A DNA stretch of 64,000 bases from Ulvibacterium sp965228935 (lineage in GTDB: Bacteria; Bacteroidota; Bacteroidia; Flavobacteriales; Flavobacteriaceae). Each line of letters begins with the position of its first letter. Position 1 is the stretch's first letter. Positions 25,799 through 33,727 of the stretch are shown one piece after another. Made by a program: the position numbers and the translations under genes. The stretch lies in contig NZ_OZ245846.1 in assembly GCF_965228935.1 (NCBI RefSeq), positions 5,146,001-5,210,000 of the forward strand, written 5' to 3'. Below the pieces are notes generated by a model. It had not been told where the DNA came from, did not search any database, and worked only from the letters and a program-made list of their open reading frames with translations.

Positions 25799-27505
25799 AT
25801 GGTCATGCACTTAATTTTTGTACCCTTACTCGTATTAGTATCCTCATGTTATGCCCAGGTGAATATGAAGGACTACCAAGGCAACTGGGAGGGGCGCCTT
25901 CCACAATCGAACAGTTTCAACTTCAATATCACCCTTGAGAACTTGGACTCAAATTCCTATATGGTAACTTTTGCCAATCCAGAAACCTTCTTTAACAAAA
26001 GGTTGAAATCAACAAGCAAGGACTTTATTGATATTAGCGTAGATACGAATACACAGTTAAATCTGCATTTTACGGATGACAAACAAGAGCTGATCGGCTT
26101 TATACGATCCGGGGGACTGATGTACCATATCAGTTTAAAAAAAACAAGGGATAATCAGTTTGCAGGAAGTTGGAGCCCGTTAATGGTAGACAACCTACAA
26201 TCCCAATCCATTTTCTTGAGTATTGAAGAAAATGATGACGAAACTTTTGCGGCCTACCCTTTTTTTGGAGATCAACGTTTTAGTGGTACATGGAGTACAG
26301 ATTTTATAAGGAAAGAGAATTCCATTTTCTTTCGTGATTTCAAGACGGGAATGAAGTTTCGCGGAAGATTATTGGAAAATCGAATTCAATTAGACATTTT
26401 ATTGATCAACACCGTTATTGCAACGATTGATTTATCGCGCCCTAAAACCGGTTCGGAGTTTAGGACTGCAAACGTAAGTCAAGATCAAGATGCCAACGCT
26501 CCGTTACAGTTAAACGATGGCTGGACTACGGCAAACATCACCGATGCCGGTATTCAAAGAGCTCCCTTGATTCGCATGATAGACAGCATCAATGCCAAAA
26601 AGTTACCGAACACACATAGCGTGCTTATTGCAAAAGGAGGCAAACTGGTATTTGAAGCCTATTTTGATGGACACAATGCCGATATCCCACACGACCTGCG
26701 TTCAGCGTCCAAGAGTATTTCATCTGCCATGATCGGCATTGCCATTGACGATACAATCATCAAGGGTACAGATCAAAAACTCTATGATTGTATACCTCCG
26801 GCCTATCAGTATACCAAAGATTCCTTAAAATCCAGGATAAGCCTCCAAGATTTACTGACGATGAGCTCCGGATTGGATGTGAACGCCATAGCATCGGAAG
26901 CCAACTATCAAAATACGGACAATTGGCTAAAAACAGTAGTAGAGGCTCCTATGGTAAACGAACCGGGTACTTATACGGATTATGGGTCTGCCAATCCTTT
27001 TTTATTGGGCGTTTGCCTAAATGAGCTTTTAGAAAAACCCCTGGATATCTATATGGACCAAAAGTTTTTTTCCCCTTTAGGCATCATCAATTATATCATC
27101 CAAACCGAAGATACCCAGACAACACCTTATTTTGGCGGAGGAATTCATTTAACATCAAGAGACATGCTAAAATTTGGGCAACTGTACCTTAATCGAGGTA
27201 AGTGGAAAGGAAAACAGATTATTTCAGAAAACTGGATAGATGCGTCGTTTAAGAAACACGTACGGCTAGAGGATGCGATGGACAGGAATGAATATGGCTA
27301 TCAGTGGTGGCATAAAACCTACGTTATGGATGATAGGGAAATCGAATCTATTGAAGCAAGGGGAAACGGGGGTCAATATATTTTCGTAATACCCGAACTA
27401 GCATCAGTGGTCGTAATAACCTCAGGAAATTTTAGAAACGGGAGTTTGCTGCAACAACCCGAAAAAATACTGGAGAAATACATACTTCCGGCAATTAAGG
27501 GTTAA
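25799..27505 (+). CDS. secreted serine hydrolase (class C beta-lactamase fold)
   Basis: A 568-residue protein with a signal peptide ending at CYAQ, an N-terminal beta-rich domain to about residue 220, and a beta-lactamase/DD-peptidase-like domain. The nucleophile motif is S302-A-S-K305. A tyrosine region YTDYGSANPF and a C-terminal NGGQYIFV complete the site. The family covers esterases and D-aminopeptidases; a true beta-lactamase is unlikely at this length. It is co-directional with the AraC regulator. Confidence 0.85.
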   Translation: MVMHLIFVPLLVLVSSCYAQVNMKDYQGNWEGRLPQSNSFNFNITLENLDSNSYMVTFANPETFFNKRLKSTSKDFIDISVDTNTQLNLHFTDDKQELIGFIRSGGLMYHISLKKTRDNQFAGSWSPLMVDNLQSQSIFLSIEENDDETFAAYPFFGDQRFSGTWSTDFIRKENSIFFRDFKTGMKFRGRLLENRIQLDILLINTVIATIDLSRPKTGSEFRTANVSQDQDANAPLQLNDGWTTANITDAGIQRAPLIRMIDSINAKKLPNTHSVLIAKGGKLVFEAYFDGHNADIPHDLRSASKSISSAMIGIAIDDTIIKGTDQKLYDCIPPAYQYTKDSLKSRISLQDLLTMSSGLDVNAIASEANYQNTDNWLKTVVEAPMVNEPGTYTDYGSANPFLLGVCLNELLEKPLDIYMDQKFFSPLGIINYIIQTEDTQTTPYFGGGIHLTSRDMLKFGQLYLNRGKWKGKQIISENWIDASFKKHVRLEDAMDRNEYGYQWWHKTYVMDDREIESIEARGNGGQYIFVIPELASVVVITSGNFRNGSLLQQPEKILEKYILPAIKG

Positions 27506-27518
27506 TCTAATCAGATTC

Positions 27519-27650
27519 AAACTTAAGAGGGCTATAATCCATTGCGGTCGGATTTTCCAAATGGGAATCCTTGCGATTAACTATCTTCGTTACAGGCGGA
27601 CATTTTCCAACAAAAACGTCCGCAACGTCTCATAGCCTTGACCGTTGTAC
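27519..27650 (+). repeat. attC-like imperfect inverted repeat, site 9
   Basis: The left arm is AGGGCTATAATCCATTGCGG. The right arm CCGCAACGTCTCATAGCCTT is followed by core GTTGTAC (27644-27650). The stem is well matched; the left outer core has decayed to CTTAAG. The loop has a GCGGACATTTT and AAAACGTCCGC hairpin. Confidence 0.7.
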
Positions 27651-27698
27651 GTCGTTGAGACTTGACTTATATCAAACTTAACAAAGTCCCTGGTAGAT

Positions 27699-28682
27699 AT
27701 GAAAGCAATAGTATGCCCTACATATGGTGGACCTAAAGTTCTTCAGGTCAAAGAATTTCCAAAACCAATTCCCAAGGATGGTGAAGTACTGGTTAAGGTT
27801 CATTCATCAACAGCGGTAACCGGGGATTGCAATATCATGAGTTTATCATTTGCCGCATGGTTCCGACTTCCGGCAAGGTTTGTTTTTGGGTTTACCGGAC
27901 CAAGAAAACAGATTCCAGGTTGGGAACTTTCCGGATATATCGAATCAATCGGTCAAAATGTTAACAATTTCAAAGTGGGCGACAGAGTTTTTGGGTACAC
28001 GAAAGGTATCACGTTTGGCGGCACAAATGCCGAGTACAAAAGTATCCCGGAAAACAGATTAGTATCGATTAATGATTCTAATATAAGCTTCGAGGAAGCA
28101 GCCGTTCTTCCAATCGGAGGACTTACCGCTTTGTCCCTGTTGAGAAGCGCAAATGTTGGGAGGGGACAAAAAGTTCTTGTCTATGGAGCTTCCGGAAGTG
28201 TAGGCACCTTTGCAGTTCAACTGGCCAAACTTTTAGGGGCTGAAGTTACAGGCGTTTGTAGTGGTGGAAATGTCGAATTAGTAAAGTCCATTGGCGCCGA
28301 TATTGTCATAGATTACACGAAGGAAGATTATACTACGAACAATCAGAGCTATGATGTAGTTTTTGATGCGGTCGGTAAAACTTCGTTTTCCCTCTGTAAA
28401 AATTCGCTAGTAAGCAACGGTATATTTTTAACCGTTGACTGGCCATTCCGTCAAGCAATATGGGCTTTACTTACCACCAAAAAAAAGGTTATCTTTCCAA
28501 TGGCTGCCAACACGACCGAAGATTTGATCTTTCTCAAGGAGCTCGTTGAGAAAGGTGAAATGAAGCCCGTTATTGACAGAACTTTTTCTTTAGATGAAGC
28601 TGTAGAAGCTTACAGCTATGTTGAAAAGGGACACAAGAAAGGAAATGTGGTTATAGCAGTCGCAAAGAATAACACAGAATAA
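27699..28682 (+). CDS. zinc-independent NAD(P)-dependent alcohol dehydrogenase / quinone oxidoreductase
   Basis: A 327-residue medium-chain dehydrogenase/reductase. The Rossmann motif is VYGASGSVGTFAVQLAK near residue 163, and the C-terminal EKGHKKGNVVI is typical of the QOR branch. The structural-zinc cysteines are absent. It is cytoplasmic, with no signal peptide, and occupies a cassette alone. The true substrate is unknown. Confidence 0.88.
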   Translation: MKAIVCPTYGGPKVLQVKEFPKPIPKDGEVLVKVHSSTAVTGDCNIMSLSFAAWFRLPARFVFGFTGPRKQIPGWELSGYIESIGQNVNNFKVGDRVFGYTKGITFGGTNAEYKSIPENRLVSINDSNISFEEAAVLPIGGLTALSLLRSANVGRGQKVLVYGASGSVGTFAVQLAKLLGAEVTGVCSGGNVELVKSIGADIVIDYTKEDYTTNNQSYDVVFDAVGKTSFSLCKNSLVSNGIFLTVDWPFRQAIWALLTTKKKVIFPMAANTTEDLIFLKELVEKGEMKPVIDRTFSLDEAVEAYSYVEKGHKKGNVVIAVAKNNTE

Positions 28683-28685
28683 CGA

Positions 28686-28783
28686 GCGCACAACAACGTG
28701 TATAACCCATTGCTTTGATTTTCCACAACGAGGCATACACAAACAAGTGGGTAAAAAGCTCCATTTACAACGCTTAGGCAACC
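28686..28783 (+). repeat. degenerate attC-like site 10
   Basis: The left arm CACAACAACGTGTATAACCC is typical of the family, but a right arm is only weakly suggested by CCATTTACAACGCTTAGGC. It lies between the dehydrogenase stop and the next small gene, in line with the array pattern. Confidence 0.4.
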
Positions 28784-28830
28784 ATTTTATGGGATGCTGC
28801 GTCTATTCCTATAGATACGAAATCAGTCAA

Positions 28831-29202
28831 ATGGCTACATCGAAAATCACCAAAATATCCACTGGTATCGGTTGCGCACTCTTAATGCTAATGGCCCTTT
28901 TTCACGGAAGTGGAATCGACTATGTAGGCGACCTAATGCAACGATCCAATGCCGAACCGTTCCTAAAAGAAATTTTTCCCGTTTTATTTGTACACCCTTC
29001 CCTTCAACTTTTTGGGCTCACAGGCTTGGGAATAATCACACTTTTCATGAAACGTGAAATCGAAAAGATACTATTCTTTATCGCTTTTATGGTATGTATC
29101 GATTCCCTATTGGCCTTCTTTTTAGGCGCCGTTGTCCCAGGGATTTTGTTACTCTTCGCTTCTTTTATTTTTGGCCTGGCCGGAATTAAAAACGCAACAT
29201 AA
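28831..29202 (+). CDS. small hypothetical membrane protein
   Basis: A 123-residue protein from ATG 28831 (MATSKITKISTGIG), with four hydrophobic segments. The in-frame GTG at 28747 would start within the repeat and is rejected. The topology resembles small DoxX-like or DUF membrane proteins, but no family is assigned. It is a single-gene cassette. Confidence 0.62.
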   Translation: MATSKITKISTGIGCALLMLMALFHGSGIDYVGDLMQRSNAEPFLKEIFPVLFVHPSLQLFGLTGLGIITLFMKREIEKILFFIAFMVCIDSLLAFFLGAVVPGILLLFASFIFGLAGIKNAT

Positions 29203-29210
29203 AAACCAGT

Positions 29211-29407
29211 TGCCAACAAGGCCATAATTTACCCATCTGATAAGCGGGCAAGTAGCTGTAATTCGTTAACTTGAGACTTAGAAATCGGCAACGGCAGGAT
29301 TTCAGTAGAATAATCCAGATTCTTAGGCCTTCCGCTCCCCCGCTCCCGATAGTTATCGGGAGAAGTCGTCGTAGGCAGGAATCATACATAAAACCTTCTG
29401 GTTAATG
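29211..29407 (+). repeat. attC-like imperfect inverted repeat, site 11 (long loop)
   Basis: Left core TGCCAAC (29211-29217), then AAGGCCATAATTTACCC. The right arm GGCAGGAATCATACATAAAA ends in core GTTAATG (29401-29407). The loop again has CTCCCGATAGTTATCGGGAG followed by AAGTCGTCGTAGG, as in site 6. Confidence 0.68.
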
Positions 29408-29449
29408 AAAGGTAAATACCATGTAATACATATTGATAACTAAAACTAG

Positions 29450-31057
29450 ATGAATAGATATAATTTATTGGTACTATCCATTGCCTTACTCATTGGTTGC
29501 AAACAAAAACCGCCGGAGTACAAAAGACCCAACATTTTGTTTGCGATCAGTGACGACCAATCGTTTCAACACACCAGTTTTGGAGGTTGTAATTATGTAA
29601 ACACCCCTGCTTTTGACAAAGTAGCACGCGAAGGTATTTACTTTTCAAATTGTTATGCCGGTTCTCCAGGTTGTGCACCCTCTAGGAGTAGCATTGTAAC
29701 CGGGCGCTACCACTGGCAAAACGAGCAGTCGGGTCAACATGCCTCCTCTTGGATGAAAAAGTATGTTCCATTTATTGATTTACTTGAAAGTAATGGGTAT
29801 GCTACCGGCCGAACAGGGAAGGGTGTAACACCCTTTTACTATGCACAAGGTGAAAAAGACTCGTTGTGGAGAAAGGGCGATGCCGCAGGGAAATCGTATA
29901 GCAACATTTCCTATAGCAATACGAATGATGAACGTTTTGCCAAGGGCATCCGGAACCTGAATTACTTTGAAAATTTTAGATACTTTATGGATAGTATAAG
30001 GCAGGACAAACCTTTTTTCTTTTGGTATGGGGCATCCGAGCCTCATCGTCATTATGAGAAAGGCTCTTGGAAACGTATGGGCAAGAAATTGGATGACGTA
30101 GAAGTTGTTCCTGGCTTTCTCCCTGACACCGATGAAATCCGTGGTGACCTACTTGATTATGCCGTAGAGATCGAGTGGTTTGATCTTCACCTACAGCACA
30201 TGTTGAATTATCTCGATAGTATTGGCGAGTTGGACAACACCATTGTAATGGTCACTTCGGATAACGGTATGCCATTCCCACGTGCCAAAGCCAATTGTTT
30301 TGGGTACGGGACCCATGTTCCATTTGCCGTACGTTACCCAAAAGGATTTCCCGGGGGAAGGGTGGTAGATGATCCTGTGAGTTTTATTGACATCGCACCA
30401 ACACTACTTGAACTTACCGGTAGCGGAACAGCGGGGATGTTGCCCATCTCCGGCAGAAGTATCCTAAGTATCCTTCAAGGTAGAAAACAAGGCACTGTAG
30501 CCGAAACCAGAGAATTTGTACTGGCAGGTCGGGAAAGGCACTCAAGTTCCCGCTACTTAAACTGGGGGTACCCTCAAAGGATGATCCGCAGCGAAGACTT
30601 CATTTACATTTGGAACATAAAGCCGGAACGCTGGCCTGCAGGTGCCCCCCAGCGTTTTCACCCCAATGATTCAACCCAATTGCTTCCCGTTTACGGTCTG
30701 GATGAAAATGGAAAATACATAGATCAAGGCGCTTTTACCGATATTGACGATTGCCCTTCAAAAACCTATATCATTGAAAATTATACCGACCCTAAAATTT
30801 CAAGATATTTTGAGCTTGCCCATGGAAAAAGACCGGAGTTTGAATTATACAATGTGGTAGACGATCCGTATTGTTTAAACAATTTAGTAGGCCATAAAGA
30901 TTACGCATCATTGGAAACCAAATTAAAGGAGAAACTCCTTGAAGAGTTAAAAACAACGAATGACCCCCGGGTTGTAGGGCCTGATACCGAAATATTTGAT
31001 AGCTATAAAAGATATTCCAAGATTAGAAAATTCCCAAAACCAGAACACATAGATTAA
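29450..31057 (+). CDS. secreted sulfatase, lipoprotein
   Basis: A 535-residue type I sulfatase with a lipobox-like LLIGC17, metal-site SDD near residue 34 and formylglycine motif CAPSR at 75-79. VTSDNGMPFPRAK near residue 265 supplies further metal ligands. It resembles the heparan N-sulfatase-like or choline-sulfatase-like S1 subfamilies rather than the sulfatase at 8750. It is a large gene for a cassette and may be a later insertion between two sites. Substrate unknown. Confidence 0.9.
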   Translation: MNRYNLLVLSIALLIGCKQKPPEYKRPNILFAISDDQSFQHTSFGGCNYVNTPAFDKVAREGIYFSNCYAGSPGCAPSRSSIVTGRYHWQNEQSGQHASSWMKKYVPFIDLLESNGYATGRTGKGVTPFYYAQGEKDSLWRKGDAAGKSYSNISYSNTNDERFAKGIRNLNYFENFRYFMDSIRQDKPFFFWYGASEPHRHYEKGSWKRMGKKLDDVEVVPGFLPDTDEIRGDLLDYAVEIEWFDLHLQHMLNYLDSIGELDNTIVMVTSDNGMPFPRAKANCFGYGTHVPFAVRYPKGFPGGRVVDDPVSFIDIAPTLLELTGSGTAGMLPISGRSILSILQGRKQGTVAETREFVLAGRERHSSSRYLNWGYPQRMIRSEDFIYIWNIKPERWPAGAPQRFHPNDSTQLLPVYGLDENGKYIDQGAFTDIDDCPSKTYIIENYTDPKISRYFELAHGKRPEFELYNVVDDPYCLNNLVGHKDYASLETKLKEKLLEELKTTNDPRVVGPDTEIFDSYKRYSKIRKFPKPEHID

Positions 31058-31225
31058 ATTAAAAATCACCAATCCTAACATTTTGTATTCGTAATGACAG
31101 GGAAAGTTCAAAATTTTAGAGTAGGTAGTCCGTCCGAACCGCATAGCGGTTTTACAGGGAACACCCATAAAATCTGGCACTATCCATACCATTTACCGCA
31201 GTAACCCATCTCGCTCAATAGAAAA
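31058..31225. other. gap with a short hairpin between sulfatase and GNAT gene
   Basis: AACCGC-ATA-GCGGTT at 31137-31151 is followed by TTTA and could be a weak terminator for the sulfatase. No attC-like arms are evident here, so the sulfatase and GNAT genes may share one cassette. Confidence 0.35.
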
Positions 31226-31690
31226 ATGGAATTCATGAAATGTTCTTCGTTATCGGAATCCGAAAAGCTTGAAATACTGGAGCTATGGAACAGGGAATAT
31301 CCGGAAAAATTAGCGTACGGATCAAAAGAAGAATTTGATGACTACCTGAAAAAGGGTATCGGGCAATCCCATATACTTTTGATTGACCCAAACAGAAGAA
31401 TTAAGGGTTGGTATTTTGACTTTATACGTGAGGATGAAAAGTGGTTTGTACTAATTTTAGATTCAAAAATTCACGGAAAAGGTCTCGGGACCCAAATGTT
31501 GGAGCTTGCCCAACAAAAAGAGAATGAATTGAATGGCTGGGTAATTGACCATGACCGGGATAAAAAGAGAAGCGGAGAGATATATCGTTCCCCATTGAAC
31601 TTTTACCTTAAAAACGGTTTTGAAAAATTGACAAAAAACAGATTGGAATTGGACAAAATATCGGCCGTTAAAATAAGATGGAGAAAATAA
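31226..31690 (+). CDS. GNAT family N-acetyltransferase
   Basis: A 154-residue protein with the acetyl-CoA-binding motif A as IHGKGLGTQMLELA near residue 84 and the later LNFYLKNGFEK near 129, typical GNAT motif B positions. The start is ATG 31226; an alternative internal ATG lies three codons on. The acceptor is unknown. It ends six bases before the next attC-like site. Confidence 0.82.
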   Translation: MEFMKCSSLSESEKLEILELWNREYPEKLAYGSKEEFDDYLKKGIGQSHILLIDPNRRIKGWYFDFIREDEKWFVLILDSKIHGKGLGTQMLELAQQKENELNGWVIDHDRDKKRSGEIYRSPLNFYLKNGFEKLTKNRLELDKISAVKIRWRK

Positions 31691-31695
31691 AACGG

Positions 31696-31812
31696 GATAT
31701 ACTATGTGCTATAATCCCTTGTGACCATCCACAAACCGCAAATCGGTACAGGAAGTTCCTTTAGGATGTGGATACATGGTGGGATAACACTATATTTTAT
31801 AGCTTTATCACA
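31696..31812 (+). repeat. attC-like imperfect inverted repeat, site 12
   Basis: The left arm is GATATACTATGTGCTATAAT. The right arm CTATATTTTATAGCTTTATC pairs through GCTATAA. The right arm is also close to the AAGCTRTATTTTA block in the 17731 and 20545 repeats, linking those to the same family. Confidence 0.55.
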
Positions 31813-31840
31813 AATGGTGTATAATGAAATTTGACCGATT

Positions 31841-32470
31841 ATGGAAATGACATTATGGTTATCCTTTGTAGGAACGGTGCTGATTTTGGCCATAACACCT
31901 GGACCCAGTGTTCTATTGGCAACCGCAAATAGCATGAAATATGGTAAAGGAAAAACTATTGGAACAATTGCAGGGGATCTAACGGCCAATCTCTGCCAAA
32001 TCATTTTGGCGGCAATAGGATTGGCAACCCTAGTGATTTCTTCCGGGGCATTGTTCCGATTGATCAAATGGTTTGGCGTGACCTATTTGATATATATGGG
32101 AATAACCAAGATTATGGCCAAACCCCAAATAGACTTATCCTCGAACAAAAGCAAAGAAAGTAATTTTTCAAAACTATTTGTTGAAGGCTTTTTGATGTCG
32201 GCCGCAAATCCAAAGGCGATTGTCTTTTTTGCGGCACTCTTCCCAGTATTCCTAAATGAGGCCAATCCAATGATTCCTCAAATGGTAATTCTTGCCTTTA
32301 CCTTTTTACTAATCGATGGTCTTTCATTATTTGTCTATGCGACTTTTGCCGAAAAGCTAAAATCATATCTTGAAAATCAGGAAAAAGTACACTTGCAACA
32401 TAAAATTGTAGGTAGCTTGTTAATTATAAGTGGGTTACTATTGTCCATGGTACGCAGGACAAATAATTAA
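31841..32470 (+). CDS. LysE/RhtB family amino acid exporter
   Basis: A 209-residue membrane protein with about six hydrophobic segments and the family opening FVGTVLILAITPGPSVLL, including the PGP motif, then AGDLTANLCQ and NPKAIVFFAALFP. The family exports amino acids or homoserine lactones; substrate unknown. It shares a cassette with the DMP19 gene, which follows after 45 bases. Confidence 0.88.
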   Translation: MEMTLWLSFVGTVLILAITPGPSVLLATANSMKYGKGKTIGTIAGDLTANLCQIILAAIGLATLVISSGALFRLIKWFGVTYLIYMGITKIMAKPQIDLSSNKSKESNFSKLFVEGFLMSAANPKAIVFFAALFPVFLNEANPMIPQMVILAFTFLLIDGLSLFVYATFAEKLKSYLENQEKVHLQHKIVGSLLIISGLLLSMVRRTNN

Positions 32471-32515
32471 ACTACACGTGACACAGGTTAAAAATCGATT
32501 GTCTACTATTTGAAA

Positions 32516-32965
32516 ATGATCCAGAAAGTAAAATACACCTTAACCGATTTACAAAATTCGACGGACGAAAAATTGGTCTCTTTGATTTATGCCAAATCTG
32601 CAGAACTGGAACTTGGGGCCTTTGGAGAAAGTCCCGAAATAGCAGACCCGGCAATGGCTGAATTCCTAGCGATGTGGATTTTGAAAGGCGATGTACAAAA
32701 TGGTGGATATGACCAATTCTTCCATAACAATGGACTGGAATATGGACTGACCGCATTGGCCGGATTTAAGCGAATACGCGCAAATGATTTTGCGAACGTT
32801 ACCGAAAAGGCCATTGAAGTTTTTAAGAATCAAGACTCGGAATTCAAAAATAAGCGGAATCCCGACTTTGATAATCTGGATGATGAATTTTACGATTTGG
32901 AAGGTTTGGAAACACTTCAAGTCCAGTACATCCGAAAGAATTATGAAAAGTTTGTAGTGGAATAA
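32516..32965 (+). CDS. DMP19 family (DUF4375) protein
   Basis: A 149-residue acidic protein from ATG 32516, with the DUF4375 core ILKGDVQNGGYDQFFHNNG and an ALAGFKRIRA helix. The family is named after a DNA-mimic protein of Neisseria and is also common among polymorphic-toxin immunity neighbourhoods. No toxin is nearby. An in-frame TTG at 32510 would add two residues. Confidence 0.75.
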   Translation: MIQKVKYTLTDLQNSTDEKLVSLIYAKSAELELGAFGESPEIADPAMAEFLAMWILKGDVQNGGYDQFFHNNGLEYGLTALAGFKRIRANDFANVTEKAIEVFKNQDSEFKNKRNPDFDNLDDEFYDLEGLETLQVQYIRKNYEKFVVE

Positions 32966-32973
32966 AAAACGCT

Positions 32974-33059
32974 ATTCAACAAAGGCTAAAAAACTTTGAA
33001 CTGTTTCCCCGCTTCGGCTTTTCTAAGCGATTTGAAATTGGCGCCTTTGCTTGTTCATT
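32974..33059 (+). repeat. attC-like imperfect inverted repeat, site 13
   Basis: Left core ATTCAAC (32974-32980), then AAAGGCTAAAAAAC. The right arm GAAATTGGCGCCTTTGCTT ends in core GTTCATT (33053-33059). The loop has a CCCGCTTCGGC-type hairpin. This is the last clear site of the array. Confidence 0.62.
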
Positions 33060-33079
33060 AACCCCAAACTATCACGAAT

Positions 33080-33697
33080 GTGAAGTACAGAAGGCATTTT
33101 AGAAAAATCCTGACCCGTAAATATCCGGAATTGTATGACTCAATTTTACGGGATACGGAGTATCGCTATGCACAAATTTCCCGGGACACGATTTTTTCAA
33201 AAAATTCGACTAATCCGCTTGATAAGAGATTAGACCTCATGGCCTATTTTTTGGCTACGATCCTAACGCTTCAGGAAAAGCGATTGGATTTTCAGGGAAT
33301 ACAATCGGTTTGTATGGAAATCGCCTTAGAATATGTACGGCCCAAAAACCGACTTCAGAAATGGTTAAAAAAACTTCCCCCAAAGCTTATCGATACGTCA
33401 TTGGCCCGCTTGTTCCTAAAAAGGATGCAAAAAAATATCGGCCGAAAATGGCATGAGGATGGATTTCGGGCCGAGTTGGTCACGGACAAAAAGGAAACCT
33501 ATGGATTGGGCTATGGTATTGATATTTTGGAATGCGGCATATGCAAATTGTTCAGCAAGCATAAGGCACAGGAGTATACCCCAATTTTATGCAAAGTGGA
33601 TAAAATAACCTCAAATTTGGCAGGGCTGGAACTGATCCGAAAAGGAACCATCGCCAACGGCGCCGATAAATGTGATTTTAGGTTTAAAAAGAAATGA
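33080..33697 (+). CDS. L-2-amino-thiazoline-4-carboxylic acid hydrolase-like protein
   Basis: A 205-residue protein starting at GTG 33080. The C-terminal half resembles the ATC-hydrolase family: FRAELVTDKKETYGLGYGIDILECGICKLF (quoted in parts: ECGICKLF and GADKCDFRF) gives the conserved cysteine pair C178 region and CDF end. Family members hydrolyse thiazoline carboxylates or act as unknown hydrolases. It is the last gene of the cassette-like region and no right-hand site follows. Confidence 0.62.
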   Translation: MKYRRHFRKILTRKYPELYDSILRDTEYRYAQISRDTIFSKNSTNPLDKRLDLMAYFLATILTLQEKRLDFQGIQSVCMEIALEYVRPKNRLQKWLKKLPPKLIDTSLARLFLKRMQKNIGRKWHEDGFRAELVTDKKETYGLGYGIDILECGICKLFSKHKAQEYTPILCKVDKITSNLAGLELIRKGTIANGADKCDFRFKKK

Positions 33698-33727
33698 AAT
33701 CATTAAGCGGTTGTAGTATTCTTTGAC

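Noticed and set aside
17664..33080. Repeated intergenic units as a CRISPR array
   Set aside because: The units are spaced by whole genes, vary in length and sequence, are imperfectly palindromic, and no cas gene is present.
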